From positions 1-64,000 of the forward strand of contig NZ_JAJCXB010000010.1 of the NCBI RefSeq assembly GCF_020564935.1: DNA of 64,000 bases. Direction: 5' to 3'. The notes below the pieces were generated by a model. The model had not been told where the DNA came from. It did not search any database and saw only the letters and a program-made list of their open reading frames with translations. A program made the position numbers and the translations under genes. Position 1 is the stretch's first letter. Each line of letters opens with the position of its first letter. The stretch is from Streptomyces pinistramenti (GTDB lineage: Bacteria; Actinomycetota; Actinomycetes; Streptomycetales; Streptomycetaceae). Of the stretch, positions 16,534 through 25,795 are shown in pieces.

Positions 16534-19230
16534 ATGTCCCCGTTCCCTCCCTTCCTGGTCGGTATGGCCATGGTGCCCCTGGTCAAGCGGGCCGCGAAGC
16601 CCGTGGTGCGAGGCGCCGTGAAGACCTCCATGAGTCTGGCCTGGGAAGTGAAGAAGGCCGCGCGCGAAGCCGGCGAGGGAATCCAGGACATCGCCGCCGA
16701 AGTGACGGCTGAAATGATCAACGCCGAAATCGACGACGAAAAGGGAAGCGTCGGCACCAAGAGTACAAAGCCCCGGTCGGCCACCCACGTCCGGTCACGC
16801 ATAAAACGACACCACTGCCCTGTCGCACCACTCTTCAGCATCTGCGAAATCTGCTGTCACAGGACATCCACGAAGTTGAGGACAGACGATTTCCCGAAAT
16901 CGCCTTCTATGGCCGCCGCAGCAGGCCATAGTAAACTGCCCGCGAAAATCCGACCCCGGTCGATCATGGCAGGTCGGCAACGCTGGGATGTCGGAATTCT
17001 CTTGGGGCGTCCACGGGCCGCCGCATTACTCGCCGACCTGCTCTGCAAGACTCCGGAGATCACCGCCGTACAGGCAAGCCCGGTGACCGGAAGCGTTCTC
17101 ATTTTCCACGACCCCGTGATCAGTCCGGGGGACGTGCATACGCATCTCCGGCAGGCGCTCGTGCGGATTCTCGACCTGCTGGGGGAAAAGGAAGGTCTCA
17201 GCAGCCCGCGGCGGCAGGCCGCGAGGCCGGTCGAAGAACGCCGAAGACGGATTCCCGACGACGGCCGGCGGCGGGCCAGGGGTGGCTCCGGCCGGGCACT
17301 GCTCCTCATCGGCGGCGCGGCGGCAGCTGTTGCTCTGGGTGGGGCGCGACTGCTGTACCGACCGTGGGTGAGCCTGGGTGCGGTCTTCGGAGCGACAGCC
17401 CTTCTCGTCCGCCGTGTCCGGCGGAGATCCAAGGCCCCGGGCAGGACCGGCGCTTCCCCGGCCGGAGTCTCCCCGTACCGGCGACGGGTCCTCGCCCTGA
17501 TCGCCGAGCGGCACAAGGGCAAGCTCTTCCTGGCGTCCCTGCTGTCGGTGGCCGCCCAACTCACCGAGGTACTGGTCTACCTGCTCATCAGCTGGATGCT
17601 CGTGGTGCTCTTCCGGGGCGCGATGCCGGTGCTCTCCGGCCTCGGACTGGGCGGCGCCGACACGCAGTTATGGACCCTCGCCGGTGCGGCGGCCCTCCTG
17701 CGCGCCGCGGTGACAGCCCTGTCGTACGGCGCCTATGTCTCCTGGCGGACGCTGGGCGAGGAAGTGGCACACGAGTGGCGGTCCACGATCTACCCGCACG
17801 TACAGCAGCTGGAACTGGGCCGGCTGGAGAGCGGGCGGGCCACACGGATAGCCGGTGTGCTCACCGATGACATCAATCAGGTGGGCAGCTTCCTCGCCAC
17901 CGGTCCGCACGAGGTGCTCCAACTGGTCACCTGTCTCCTCATCATGGTCCCGGCCTTTGTGCTCCTCGCACCACAGATCGCCTGGGCCGCCGTCCTGCCG
18001 GTCCCGCTCGTCGTATGGCTGTCCCTCCGCCATCGAAAACGCTCGGCAGCCGGATATGCGGCGTCCGCCGAGAGCAAGGCGCGACTGAACAGCCGGGTGG
18101 CCAACAACCTGGAGGCGAGCGCCACGGTCAAGAGCTTCTGCACCGAGGGCTACGAGGCCGCCCGGATCCGGGAGTTGAGCGACGACTACCGCCAGGGCAG
18201 CCATCGGACCGGCCGCACCGCCGCCCGGTACGCACAGAGCGTCCACGCATGCGCCGCCACGTCGTTCATGGGGACCATCCTCCTCGGTGGCAATGCGGTG
18301 CTGAGCGGCACGCTCTCCCTTGTGGTGTTCAACGCGCTGGTGGGCCTGCCGCAATACGTCGCCTGGAAACTGACCACGTTCGGCAGCACCCTTGAGCAGT
18401 ACCAACGGGCCGTGGCCGCCGTCGACCGGGTCGAGCGACTTGGCGAACTGCCCGCGGAGTCGGACATCGACGACCGTCGGCTGAACACCCGTCGGATGAG
18501 CAGCGAAATGGCCCTCGACCGGGTCACCTTCTCCTACGCCGGGCGCCCGCCCACCGTCCGCGATCTGTCGCTGCGCACCCCACCCGGCCGGATCACCGGC
18601 ATCGTGGGTGCCACCGGCGCCGGGAAGAGCACCGTCGCCAAGCTCCTGATGCGTTTCCAGGACCCCAGTCCGGACGCGTCCTGCTCGACCAGCGGGACAT
18701 CCGGGATCTGAGCCTCGAAGACCTGCACAGCGCCATCGGATTCGTCGCTCAGGACACCTTCCTCTTCGACGGCACGATGCGCGACGACATCAGCTACGGA
18801 AGTTTCGACGCCGGCCATGACGCGGTCGTCCGGTCCGCGCGAATGGCCGCGACGGACGAATTCATCGAAACGCTCCCCGCGCAGCACGACACGCTGGTCG
18901 GGAAACGCGGAGCCAGACTCTCCGGCGGCCAGAAACAGCGGATCGCATGGGCCCGCACTTTCCTCAAGGACCCACCGATCCTGATTCTCGACGAGGCGAC
19001 CTCAGCCCTGGACAACGAGACCGAAGCGGCCGTTCAGCGCACCCTGCACGGATTCGCCAAGGGCCGCACTCCGGTCGTCATCGCCCATCGCCTCTCCACC
19101 ATCCGCCATGCGGACCGGATGTACGTAATGGACAGGAACGGCTCCCTGGCCGAAGAGAGCACCCACCACACCCTGCTCGAACGCGACGGACTGTACGCGT
19201 CCCAACGCCGATCGCAGACCGGCGCGACCC
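16534..19230 (+). pseudogene. DUF5132-HMA-ABC exporter, frameshifted
   Basis: One open frame (16534-18711) begins with a DUF5132-like segment (VKRAAKPVVRGAVKTSMSL, AAREAGEGIQDIAAEV), then after a variable linker an HMA_2-like fold (WDVGILLGRPRAAALLADLL, VQASPVTGSVLIFHDP), two hydrophobic helices and an ABC exporter membrane domain (RHKGKLFLASLLSVAAQLTE). Walker A is GATGAGKST. At about 18664, in a run of four C, one base appears missing; the next frame continues SGRVLLDQRDIRDLSLED, LSGGQKQRIAWART, ILILDEATSALDNE and VIAHRLSTIRHAD. The second frame then has no stop until 20342, so the true end is also lost. DUF5132 and the exporter may originally have been separate genes. Confidence 0.7.
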
Positions 19231-19622
19231 ACCACAGGGCCGTCGCCCTCACCGCCATCGCGCTGACCTGCAACACCGCGGGAGGCAAGGGGCGGTGGCA
19301 TCCTCAACGGCTCACACGGCTCGCTGAGCTCCACCGGCAGCGCGGTCAGGAACCACACCACGAATACCGTGTCCCGTGCGGGCGGTGGGGCGTTCGTACG
19401 CGTCCTCCACAGGCCGAACCGCGCAGACAGATCCCGCCTCGGAATGCCCGCACGACACCGGAAGAGGATCCCGTTGATCACGCTGCGGTGATCACGCCAA
19501 CGGCCATCACATCGCCTGGCCTGGGCAGTTGCCGTTCCAGCCGTGCCCATTCCTCATTCGTCGGATCACCCCGCCCCCCATCACTGGCCCCCTGGCTGGT
19601 GTTCTGCGCCCCGTCCGCCCCC
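19231..19622. other. Region downstream of the broken exporter
   Basis: The exporter frame reads on through here without resembling any protein. No gene recognised on the other strand. Confidence 0.3.
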
Positions 19623-20315
19623 TCAGTCGGCCCGCACCCAGGCGTACAGGTGCTCGGGCCGCCCGGTGTCGCCGTACTTGAGGGTCAGCCGGATACGGCC
19701 GGTGCGTTCGAGGTGTTTGAGGTAGCGCTGGGCGGTGGAGCGGCTGACACCGGCGCGCTCGGCGACCTCGTGGGCGGAGAGCGGGGGCCCGGCCTCGTCC
19801 AGGATGCGGCGGATCAGGTCGACGGTCGCCGCCGAGTGGCCCTTGGGCAGTTCGGAGTGCGGGGACTCGGGGGCCCGGAGGGCGGCGAAGATCCGGTCCA
19901 CCTGCTCCTGCCCGGCCTCGCCGCGTCCGCTCACGCCCTCGACGGTACGGCGCAGCGCGGCATAGCCGTCCAGCTTGGCGCGCAGCCCCGCGAACCCGAA
20001 CGGCTTGACCAGGTATTGCAGCGCGCCGTACCGCATCGCGGCCTGGACGGTGGCCACGTCGCGGGCGGCCGTCACCATGATCACGTCGGTGTGGTGGCCG
20101 AGCTGCCGCAACCGCCGCACCAGGGTCAGGCCCGTCTCGTCCGGCAAGTAGTGGTCGAGCAGCACCAGATCGGCCGGGGTGCGCTCCAACGTGGCCAGCG
20201 CCTGGGCCGCCGTATGGGCCCGGCCGACGACACGGAAGCCGGGCACCTGGGACACATACGCGGCGTTGATCTCCGCAACGCGGAAGTCGTCGTCCACGAC
20301 AAGGACATCGATCAC
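19623..20315 (-). CDS. CitB/DcuR-type response regulator
   Basis: 230 residues from GTG 20315 (AGGAG 7 bases upstream). Receiver domain with the acidic pocket VLVVDDDFRVAEINAAYV, phospho-acceptor Asp in LVLLDHYLPDETG, Thr in VTAARD and Lys in YLVKPF. The C-terminal half has a winged helix AHEVAERAGVSRSTAQRYLK. This domain layout is that of regulators paired with DcuS/CitA-like sensors for C4-dicarboxylates or citrate. It follows the sensor kinase gene on the same strand. Confidence 0.9.
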   Translation of the reverse strand: MIDVLVVDDDFRVAEINAAYVSQVPGFRVVGRAHTAAQALATLERTPADLVLLDHYLPDETGLTLVRRLRQLGHHTDVIMVTAARDVATVQAAMRYGALQYLVKPFGFAGLRAKLDGYAALRRTVEGVSGRGEAGQEQVDRIFAALRAPESPHSELPKGHSAATVDLIRRILDEAGPPLSAHEVAERAGVSRSTAQRYLKHLERTGRIRLTLKYGDTGRPEHLYAWVRAD

Positions 20316-20356
20316 GGTGACTCTCCTGTGGTCGTGAGCTGACGAATGGCTGGGGC

Positions 20357-20461
20357 GGCGCGTAGCGCTGTCATCTGGGGGTGGAGGTCGGGTGGCGGGA
20401 GGGAGGGCCGGCGCGTAGCGCCGTCTTCTGGGGGCCGAGGTCGGGTGACGGGAGGGCAGAG
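20357..20461. repeat. Two imperfect direct repeats, 53-bp period
   Basis: GGCGCGTAGCGC at 20357-20368 recurs at 20410-20421, and each copy is followed by matching TCTGGGGG, GAGGTCGGGTG and CGGGAGGG segments. Two roughly 52-base units overlap the 3' end of the kinase gene, so they encode a repeated Pro/Ser/Arg tail (PSPDLGPQKTALRAG). Confidence 0.7.
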
Positions 20462-22080
20462 ACGGGGGCGTGGTCCCGAGCGAGCCGCTCGGGCGCAAGC
20501 GCTTCGGGCAGCACGACGGTGAAGACCGCGCCGCCGCCCGCGCGGGCGGTCACCCGGGCCATCCCGCCGTAGCGCTCGGACAGTCGGCGCACCAGGGCGA
20601 GGCCGATGCCGCGGCCCCGGGAGGAAACGGTGACGCTCTTCGTGGACCAGCCCTCGGCGAAGATCCGCTCGCGCATCTCGGGCGGTACCCCGGGCCCGGT
20701 GTCGCTGACCCGTACGACCGCGGTGGTGCCTTCTGCGCGGAGCTCCGCCTCGACGAAGGGCTCCGCGCAGCGGTGTTCCGCGGTGGCGTCCAGCGCGTTG
20801 TCGATCAGGTTGCCCAGGACGGTCACCAGGTCGCGCGGGTCGACCACCGTGTCGGGCAGCAGCGTCGCCGGGGAGATCCGCAGCGCGACACCACGTTCGG
20901 CGGCGATGGCCGCCTTGCCGACCAGCAGCGCGGACAGCAGCGGGTCGTGCACCCGCTCGGCGATCTGCTCCGCGGACGCCCGGTGCGCGCTGGCGACCTC
21001 CGCGACGAATTCCACCGCCGTGTCGTACCGGCCCAGTTCGAGCAGCCCGCGGACCGTGTGCAACTGGTTGGCGTGCTCGTGGTCCTGGGCCCGCAGGGCG
21101 TCCAGCAGGCCCTGAGTGCTGTCGAGTTCCCGTCCCAGCAGCTCCAGTTCGGTGCGGTCGCGCAGGGTCACCACGGCCCCGCCGTCGCGGGTCGCCACAC
21201 GGTTGGCGACCAGCACGCGCCCGCCGCTGACGGCCAGCAGATCACTGCCGTCCACCCGTCCCGCCAGGACGTCCGTGGTGCGGCCCGGCGGCAGCACCTC
21301 GTCCAGGGCGCGGCCGGCGGCGTCCGCGCCCAGCCCGAGCAGTCGCCCGGCCTCGTCGTTGACCAGGCGGATTCGGCCCTTCCGGTCGAAGGCGACCACG
21401 CCCTCCCGGATGCCGTGCAGCATCGCCTCGCGCTCGTCCAGCAGCGCGGAGATGTCGGCGGTGGCGACCCCGTGCGTACGGCGGCGCAGACTGCGGGCGA
21501 CCCCCACCGCGGCCAGCACGCCGACCGCGAGCGCGGCGCCCGCGTACCGCAGCAGCCCGGGGATGGCGCTCAGCAGCAGCCCGTGCACGCTGTCGTAGGC
21601 GATCCCTACCGAGACCGCGCCGACGATGGCGCCGCCGGGGTCGCGCAGCGGCACCTTCGCGCGGGCCGAGCGGCCCAGTGTGCCGGTGTCGATCTGCCGG
21701 ACCTCCTGACCGGCCAGGGTCCTGCGGGGGTCGGTGGAGACGTGATGGCCGATCTCGGCGGTGTTGGTGTGCGACCAGCGCACGCCGTGAGTGTCCATCA
21801 CCACGACGTACAGCGCCCCGGTGGACCGGCGTACCCGCTCCGCGGCGGACTGCACCGGGCCACGCGGCGCGGGTGCGGAGGCGACCAGATTGCGGGCCAG
21901 CTCCGGGTCCGCGGCGGCGGTCTGGGCGATGGACAGCGCCCGGCGCATGGCCTGATCGTCCAGCGCATGGCTGAACGGGGCGAGGAACAGGCCGGTGGCC
22001 AGCACCATCACCCCCGTCGTGATCGCCACCTGCGCGATCAGGACCTGAGCGAAGACGCGACGGGGCCAGTGGAGCCGCAT
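20371..22080 (-). CDS. DcuS/CitA-like sensor histidine kinase
   Basis: 569 residues. Two transmembrane helices (about 8-30 and 185-205) flank an extracytoplasmic PAS-like sensor (ALYVVVMDTHGVRWSHTNTA, AEIGHHVSTDPRRTLAGQEV). A cytoplasmic PAS (FDRKGRIRLVNDEAGRLLGL) leads to the phospho-acceptor His in RAQDHEHANQLHTVRGLLEL and an ATPase domain with NLIDNALDA, DTGPGVP and SRGRGIGLALV. ATG 22080 has AAGGGGGA upstream. Divergent from an ABC importer, which it probably controls (inference). The C-terminal tail is lengthened by a 53-bp repeat. Confidence 0.9.
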   Translation of the reverse strand: MRLHWPRRVFAQVLIAQVAITTGVMVLATGLFLAPFSHALDDQAMRRALSIAQTAAADPELARNLVASAPAPRGPVQSAAERVRRSTGALYVVVMDTHGVRWSHTNTAEIGHHVSTDPRRTLAGQEVRQIDTGTLGRSARAKVPLRDPGGAIVGAVSVGIAYDSVHGLLLSAIPGLLRYAGAALAVGVLAAVGVARSLRRRTHGVATADISALLDEREAMLHGIREGVVAFDRKGRIRLVNDEAGRLLGLGADAAGRALDEVLPPGRTTDVLAGRVDGSDLLAVSGGRVLVANRVATRDGGAVVTLRDRTELELLGRELDSTQGLLDALRAQDHEHANQLHTVRGLLELGRYDTAVEFVAEVASAHRASAEQIAERVHDPLLSALLVGKAAIAAERGVALRISPATLLPDTVVDPRDLVTVLGNLIDNALDATAEHRCAEPFVEAELRAEGTTAVVRVSDTGPGVPPEMRERIFAEGWSTKSVTVSSRGRGIGLALVRRLSERYGGMARVTARAGGGAVFTVVLPEALAPERLARDHAPVSALPSPDLGPQKTALRAGPPSRHPTSTPR

Positions 22081-22199
22081 CCGGTCCCCCTTGTCTCGGC
22101 GGCCCTGCGCAATCCTGCGGAACCGACTCTTCCTGTTGGTTTCGAACCAACGCAACGTAAGCCGCCTCAGCCCGGCTGCCCAGCCCCCGTCGAACTTTT

Positions 22200-22307
22200 G
22201 TTGTTCCAGCGTGAGCAAAATGGGCACAACAGGGTTTGCGCGCAGAAAGACAGCTTGCGCCCACAAGGCTGCCGCTGTGGCCCGGGTCACTCCTAGCCTT
22301 CCGCTCC
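22200..22307. promoter_or_regulatory. Divergent promoter region of kinase and ABC importer
   Basis: Contains two related 10-mers, TTTGCGCGCA (22232-22241) and CTTGCGCCCA (22254-22263), 22 bases apart (two helical turns), directly upstream of the importer ATG. Spacing suggests a response-regulator site. The importer ATG has no clear ribosome site, so its message may be leaderless. Confidence 0.35.
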
Positions 22308-23123
22308 ATGAACAGCCACACGAGCCCCGCCATCGAGCTACGGGGAGCGAGCAAGACCTTCCGCACCCCATCGGGCGGACTGCACACTGCCGTCCGGGAC
22401 TTGGACCTGACCGTCGGCCGCGGCGAGTTCGTCGCCGTGGTCGGCCCCACCGGATGCGGTAAGTCGACCACCCTGACCCTGGTCAGCGGACTGGAAGAGC
22501 CCACCGAAGGCGACGTCCTGGTCGCCGGCGAACCGGTCCGCGGCATCGGCGACAAGGTCGGCTTCGTCTTCCAGCAGGACGCCGTCTTCCCCTGGCGCAC
22601 CGTGCTGTCCAACGTGATGGCCGGCCCGCGCTTCCGCGGCGTCCCCAAGGCCGAGGCCAGGGAACGGGCCCGCGAATGGCTCGCCCGGGTCGGCCTCACC
22701 GCCTTCGAGGACCGCTACCCGCACCAGCTCTCCGGCGGCCAGCGCAAGCGCGTCGCCCTTGCCGCGACGTTCGTCAACGACCCCGAGATCCTGCTCATGG
22801 ACGAGCCGTTCTCCGCGCTCGACGTCCAGACCCGGGCCCTGATGTCGGACGAGCTGCTGGACCTGTGGTCCGGAACCGGCGCCTCCGTCGTCTTCGTCAC
22901 CCACGACCTCGAAGAGTCCATCGCCCTCGCCGACAAGGTCGTCGTCATGACCGCCGGCCCGGCGACCGTCAAGGAGGTCTTCGCCATCGACCTGCCGCGC
23001 CCCCGCCGGGTCGAGTCGGTGCGGCTGGAGCCGCGGTTCATCGAGATCTACCGGGAGATCTGGTCCTCGCTCGGCGAAGAGGTCCGCATCACCCGCGAAA
23101 GGGGCGCCGCACATGCCGCCTGA
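22308..23123 (+). CDS. ABC importer ATPase, nitrate/sulfonate/taurine type
   Basis: 271 residues: Walker A GPTGCGKST, Q-loop VFQQDAVFPWRTVLSNVMAG (the W-R variant usual in SsuB/TauB/NrtD), signature LSGGQRKRVALA, Walker B ILLMDEPFSALD, switch VTHD. First gene of ATPase-permease-binding protein; overlaps the permease start by 11 bases. Powers uptake of a small organic or inorganic anion or amine; substrate not fixed by sequence. Confidence 0.9.
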   Translation: MNSHTSPAIELRGASKTFRTPSGGLHTAVRDLDLTVGRGEFVAVVGPTGCGKSTTLTLVSGLEEPTEGDVLVAGEPVRGIGDKVGFVFQQDAVFPWRTVLSNVMAGPRFRGVPKAEARERAREWLARVGLTAFEDRYPHQLSGGQRKRVALAATFVNDPEILLMDEPFSALDVQTRALMSDELLDLWSGTGASVVFVTHDLEESIALADKVVVMTAGPATVKEVFAIDLPRPRRVESVRLEPRFIEIYREIWSSLGEEVRITRERGAAHAA

Positions 23124-23988
23124 GACCGCCATCGCACCGGCCGCCACCACCAAGGTCGACACCGCCGGCTCCCGTACGCAGGCCAGGGCACGGGCCGCCC
23201 GGAACCACAAGCTCCTCGTCTACGGCACCCGGATACTGCTCCTCATCGGCCTGCTCGGCCTCTGGGAAGGGCTGGCCCGCGCCGCCGTCATCGACCCCTT
23301 CAACTTCTCGATGCCGTCGAAGATCTGGGACCAGATCACCCAGTGGGCCGTCAACGGCACCCCGCAGGGCCCCCTCGTGGAACAGATCTGGTACACGCTC
23401 TACGAGGCGCTGCTCGGCTGGGTCATCGGCGTCATCGCAGGTGTCGTCCTCGGCATCGCGCTCGGCCGCATCCGCTTCCTGGCCGATGTGCTCGGCCCCT
23501 ACATCAAGGTCCTCAACGCCTTGCCGCGGATCGTCCTGGCCCCCATCTTCCTCATCTGGTTCGGCCTCGGACCGGCCTCGAAGGTCGCCTCCGCCGTTGT
23601 CCTGGTCTTCTTCCCGGTGTTCTTCAACGCCTTCCAGGGCGCCCGCGAGGTCGACCGCAACCTCGTCGCCAACTCCCGGATCCTCGGCGCCAGCAACCGC
23701 CAGGTCACCCTCCAGGTCGTCATCCCCTCCGCCACCTCCTGGATCTTCACCAGCCTGCACGTCAGCTTCGGCTTCGCCCTGATCGGCGCCATCGTCGGCG
23801 AGTACATCGGCGCGACGAAGGGCCTGGGCCTGCTGGTCTCCGCTTCCCAGGGCACCTTCAACGCTGCCGGCGTCTACGCGGCCATGGTCATCCTCGCCGT
23901 CGTCGCCCTGCTCGCCGAAGGGCTGCTGGCCTTCCTCGAAAAGCGGCTCTTCCGCTGGAAGCCGGCCGACCCCGGCGAAGCCCGCTGA
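23113..23988 (+). CDS. ABC importer permease
   Basis: 291 residues with about six helices; the BPD_transp_1 coupling motif is in ANSRILGASNRQVTLQVVIP. IALGRIRFLADVLGPYIKV and APIFLIWFGLGPASKV are typical of the SsuC/TauC/NrtB group. Overlaps the ATPase stop, indicating coupled translation. Confidence 0.9.
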   Translation: MPPETAIAPAATTKVDTAGSRTQARARAARNHKLLVYGTRILLLIGLLGLWEGLARAAVIDPFNFSMPSKIWDQITQWAVNGTPQGPLVEQIWYTLYEALLGWVIGVIAGVVLGIALGRIRFLADVLGPYIKVLNALPRIVLAPIFLIWFGLGPASKVASAVVLVFFPVFFNAFQGAREVDRNLVANSRILGASNRQVTLQVVIPSATSWIFTSLHVSFGFALIGAIVGEYIGATKGLGLLVSASQGTFNAAGVYAAMVILAVVALLAEGLLAFLEKRLFRWKPADPGEAR

Positions 23989-24024
23989 GCCCCCTTCCCC
24001 TCCGCCCCTCACAAGGACGTGACC

Positions 24025-25056
24025 ATGCGTACCCAGCTCAAGATCTCCGCCGCCGTGGCCGCCGCGGCGCTCGCCCTCACCGGCCTGACCGCCTGCGGCG
24101 GCTCCTCCTCGGGGGCGTCCGCGGACGGCAAGGACGGCAAGCTCAAGATCATGGTGGGCGGCCTCGACAAGGTCATCTACCTCCCCGCCCGACTCACCCA
24201 GCAGCTCGGCTACTTCGAGGCCGAGGGCCTGGACGTCACCCTGCTCACCGAACCGGCCGGCGTCCAGGCCACCACCTCCCTGCTCTCCGGTGACGTCCAG
24301 GGCGTCGTCGGCTTCTACGACCACACCCTCGACCTCCAGGCGAAGAACAAGCAGGTCGAATCGGTGGTCCAACTGGCGCGGACCCCCGGCGAGGTCGAGG
24401 TGGTCTCCCACAAGGCCGCCGGCGACATCACATCCCCCAAGGACTTCAAGGGCAAGACGCTCGGCGTCACCGGCCTCGGCTCGTCCACCGACTTCCTCAC
24501 CAAGTACCTGGCGGTCAAGAACGGCGTCAAGACGGAGGAGTTCCACTCGGTCGCGGTCGGCGCCGGGCAGACCTTCCTCTCCGCCCTCCAACAGGGCTCC
24601 ATCCAGGGCGGAATGACCACCGATCCGACTGTGGCCCAGGTCATCGACAAGAACCTCGGCAAGGTACTCGTCGACATGCGCACCCCCGAGGGCTCCAAGC
24701 AGGCACTCGGCGGCCTCTACCCCTCCTCCAGCCTCTACATGAACACGGACTGGGTGAACAGCCACAAGGACACCGTCCAGAAGCTCGCCAACGCCTTCGT
24801 CAGGACGCTCAAGTGGATGTCCGCCCACACGCCCGAGGAGATCGCCGCGAAGATGCCCGCCGACTACGCGCAGGGCGGCAAGGAGCTCTACGCCAAGGCC
24901 ATCAAGGACACCCTCCCGATGTTCACCAAGGACGGCGTGATGCCCGCCGACGGCCCCTCGACGGTCGAGCGCGTCCTGAAGTCCTTCAACCCCAACCTCA
25001 AGAACGCCACGATCGACCTGAAGAAGACCTACACCACCGAATTCGTCAAGAAATGA
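24025..25056 (+). CDS. Lipoprotein substrate-binding protein of the ABC importer
   Basis: 343 residues. Signal peptide with lipobox LTGLTACGG, so it is anchored outside the membrane. NMT1/SsuA-like fold: VGGLDKVIYLPARLTQQLGY, FEAEGLDVTLLTEPAG, GSSTDFLTKYLAVKNGV. AAGGA lies 8 bases before ATG 24025, 36 bases after the permease stop. Binds the transported ligand, unknown here. Confidence 0.9.
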   Translation: MRTQLKISAAVAAAALALTGLTACGGSSSGASADGKDGKLKIMVGGLDKVIYLPARLTQQLGYFEAEGLDVTLLTEPAGVQATTSLLSGDVQGVVGFYDHTLDLQAKNKQVESVVQLARTPGEVEVVSHKAAGDITSPKDFKGKTLGVTGLGSSTDFLTKYLAVKNGVKTEEFHSVAVGAGQTFLSALQQGSIQGGMTTDPTVAQVIDKNLGKVLVDMRTPEGSKQALGGLYPSSSLYMNTDWVNSHKDTVQKLANAFVRTLKWMSAHTPEEIAAKMPADYAQGGKELYAKAIKDTLPMFTKDGVMPADGPSTVERVLKSFNPNLKNATIDLKKTYTTEFVKK

Positions 25057-25424
25057 CGACGGGCGCTGCGACATCCCTGATGCCGTAAAGGGGGTTGGAC
25101 GAGAGAGGTGCTGGGCTCGGAGACGGCCGCAGGGGCCTGGCCGGTCGTACGGAGACGGCGATGCCACCGAACAGGAAGCCCAGCGGTGTTGCGGGCAGCT
25201 GCCGAGGCGCGACGCTACCCCCAACCTTCTTGGCGGCCCCACCGATGGGGCGCCCCGCCTCCGGGGCCGGCATGACTGCTCCCCCTCTGTTGAACGCACC
25301 GCCTGGGGGTGTCACCAGCCCCGGAGGCATCGGCAGACCGCTGATCAGAGGCATGGCCCCTGGCTTCTTCGGAGGCAGGGAGGCTCTTCGCAAGGAGACG
25401 GAAGCGAGCATTCTGTTGGGCCCC
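25057..25424. other. Intergenic, no gene seen
   Basis: About 370 bases after the binding-protein gene. Open frames are Pro/Gly-rich and unlike known proteins. No clear terminator hairpin found by eye. Confidence 0.35.
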
Positions 25425-25653
25425 TTAGGAGCGGTAGCGGACCAGGTGCTCGAACCCCGCGCGGTGGTCCATCAGCCAGGAGAGAGAACAGCCCCTGGTT
25501 GATGACGCCGGCATCCGTACCTCGCTTGTACTCGACGACGACCGGCGCACCGTTCTCATCGAGACCGAGCGAATCGATCCGGCCGCCATGGACCGGCCCG
25601 GTGCTGTACTCGCTCGCCAGCGCCACATCAGGCTTCGCCCTGTCGTGACGCAC
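25425..25653 (-). pseudogene. PD-(D/E)XK nuclease-like fragment
   Basis: Minus strand reads ASEYSTGPVHGGRIDSLGLD, ENGAPVVVEYKRGTDAGVIN and, after a frameshift, WLMDHRAGFEHLVRYRS. ID ... VVVEYKR matches the Asp-Glu-x-Lys core of PD-(D/E)XK nuclease domains found in DUF91/DUF5655-type proteins. The rest of the protein is missing, so it is a scrap. Confidence 0.55.
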
Positions 25654-25795
25654 TGCCGCGGTGATCGCCGTGGCAGTGTCATTTCCCCGGGTCGGCTCAC
25701 GTATTGAGGCCGGCCTGAGTATGCGGGCAAGGCCTGCCGGGCGGTCGATCGGTAAATGCGTAGCGTGTTGTCGCGGGTGTCGGGATACTGCGTCG

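Noticed and set aside
20357..20461. Terminator for the kinase gene
   Set aside because: GGCGCGTAGCGC can fold, but the segment is a direct repeat inside the coding end rather than a classical hairpin.
23089..25299. 736-codon open frame on the minus strand
   Set aside because: Antisense to the ABC permease and binding protein; sequence is low-complexity Asp/Glu/Gly-rich, as expected of a shadow.
25046..25411. Pro/Gly-rich minus-strand frame
   Set aside because: Composition of intergenic GC-rich DNA; no domain, poor start.
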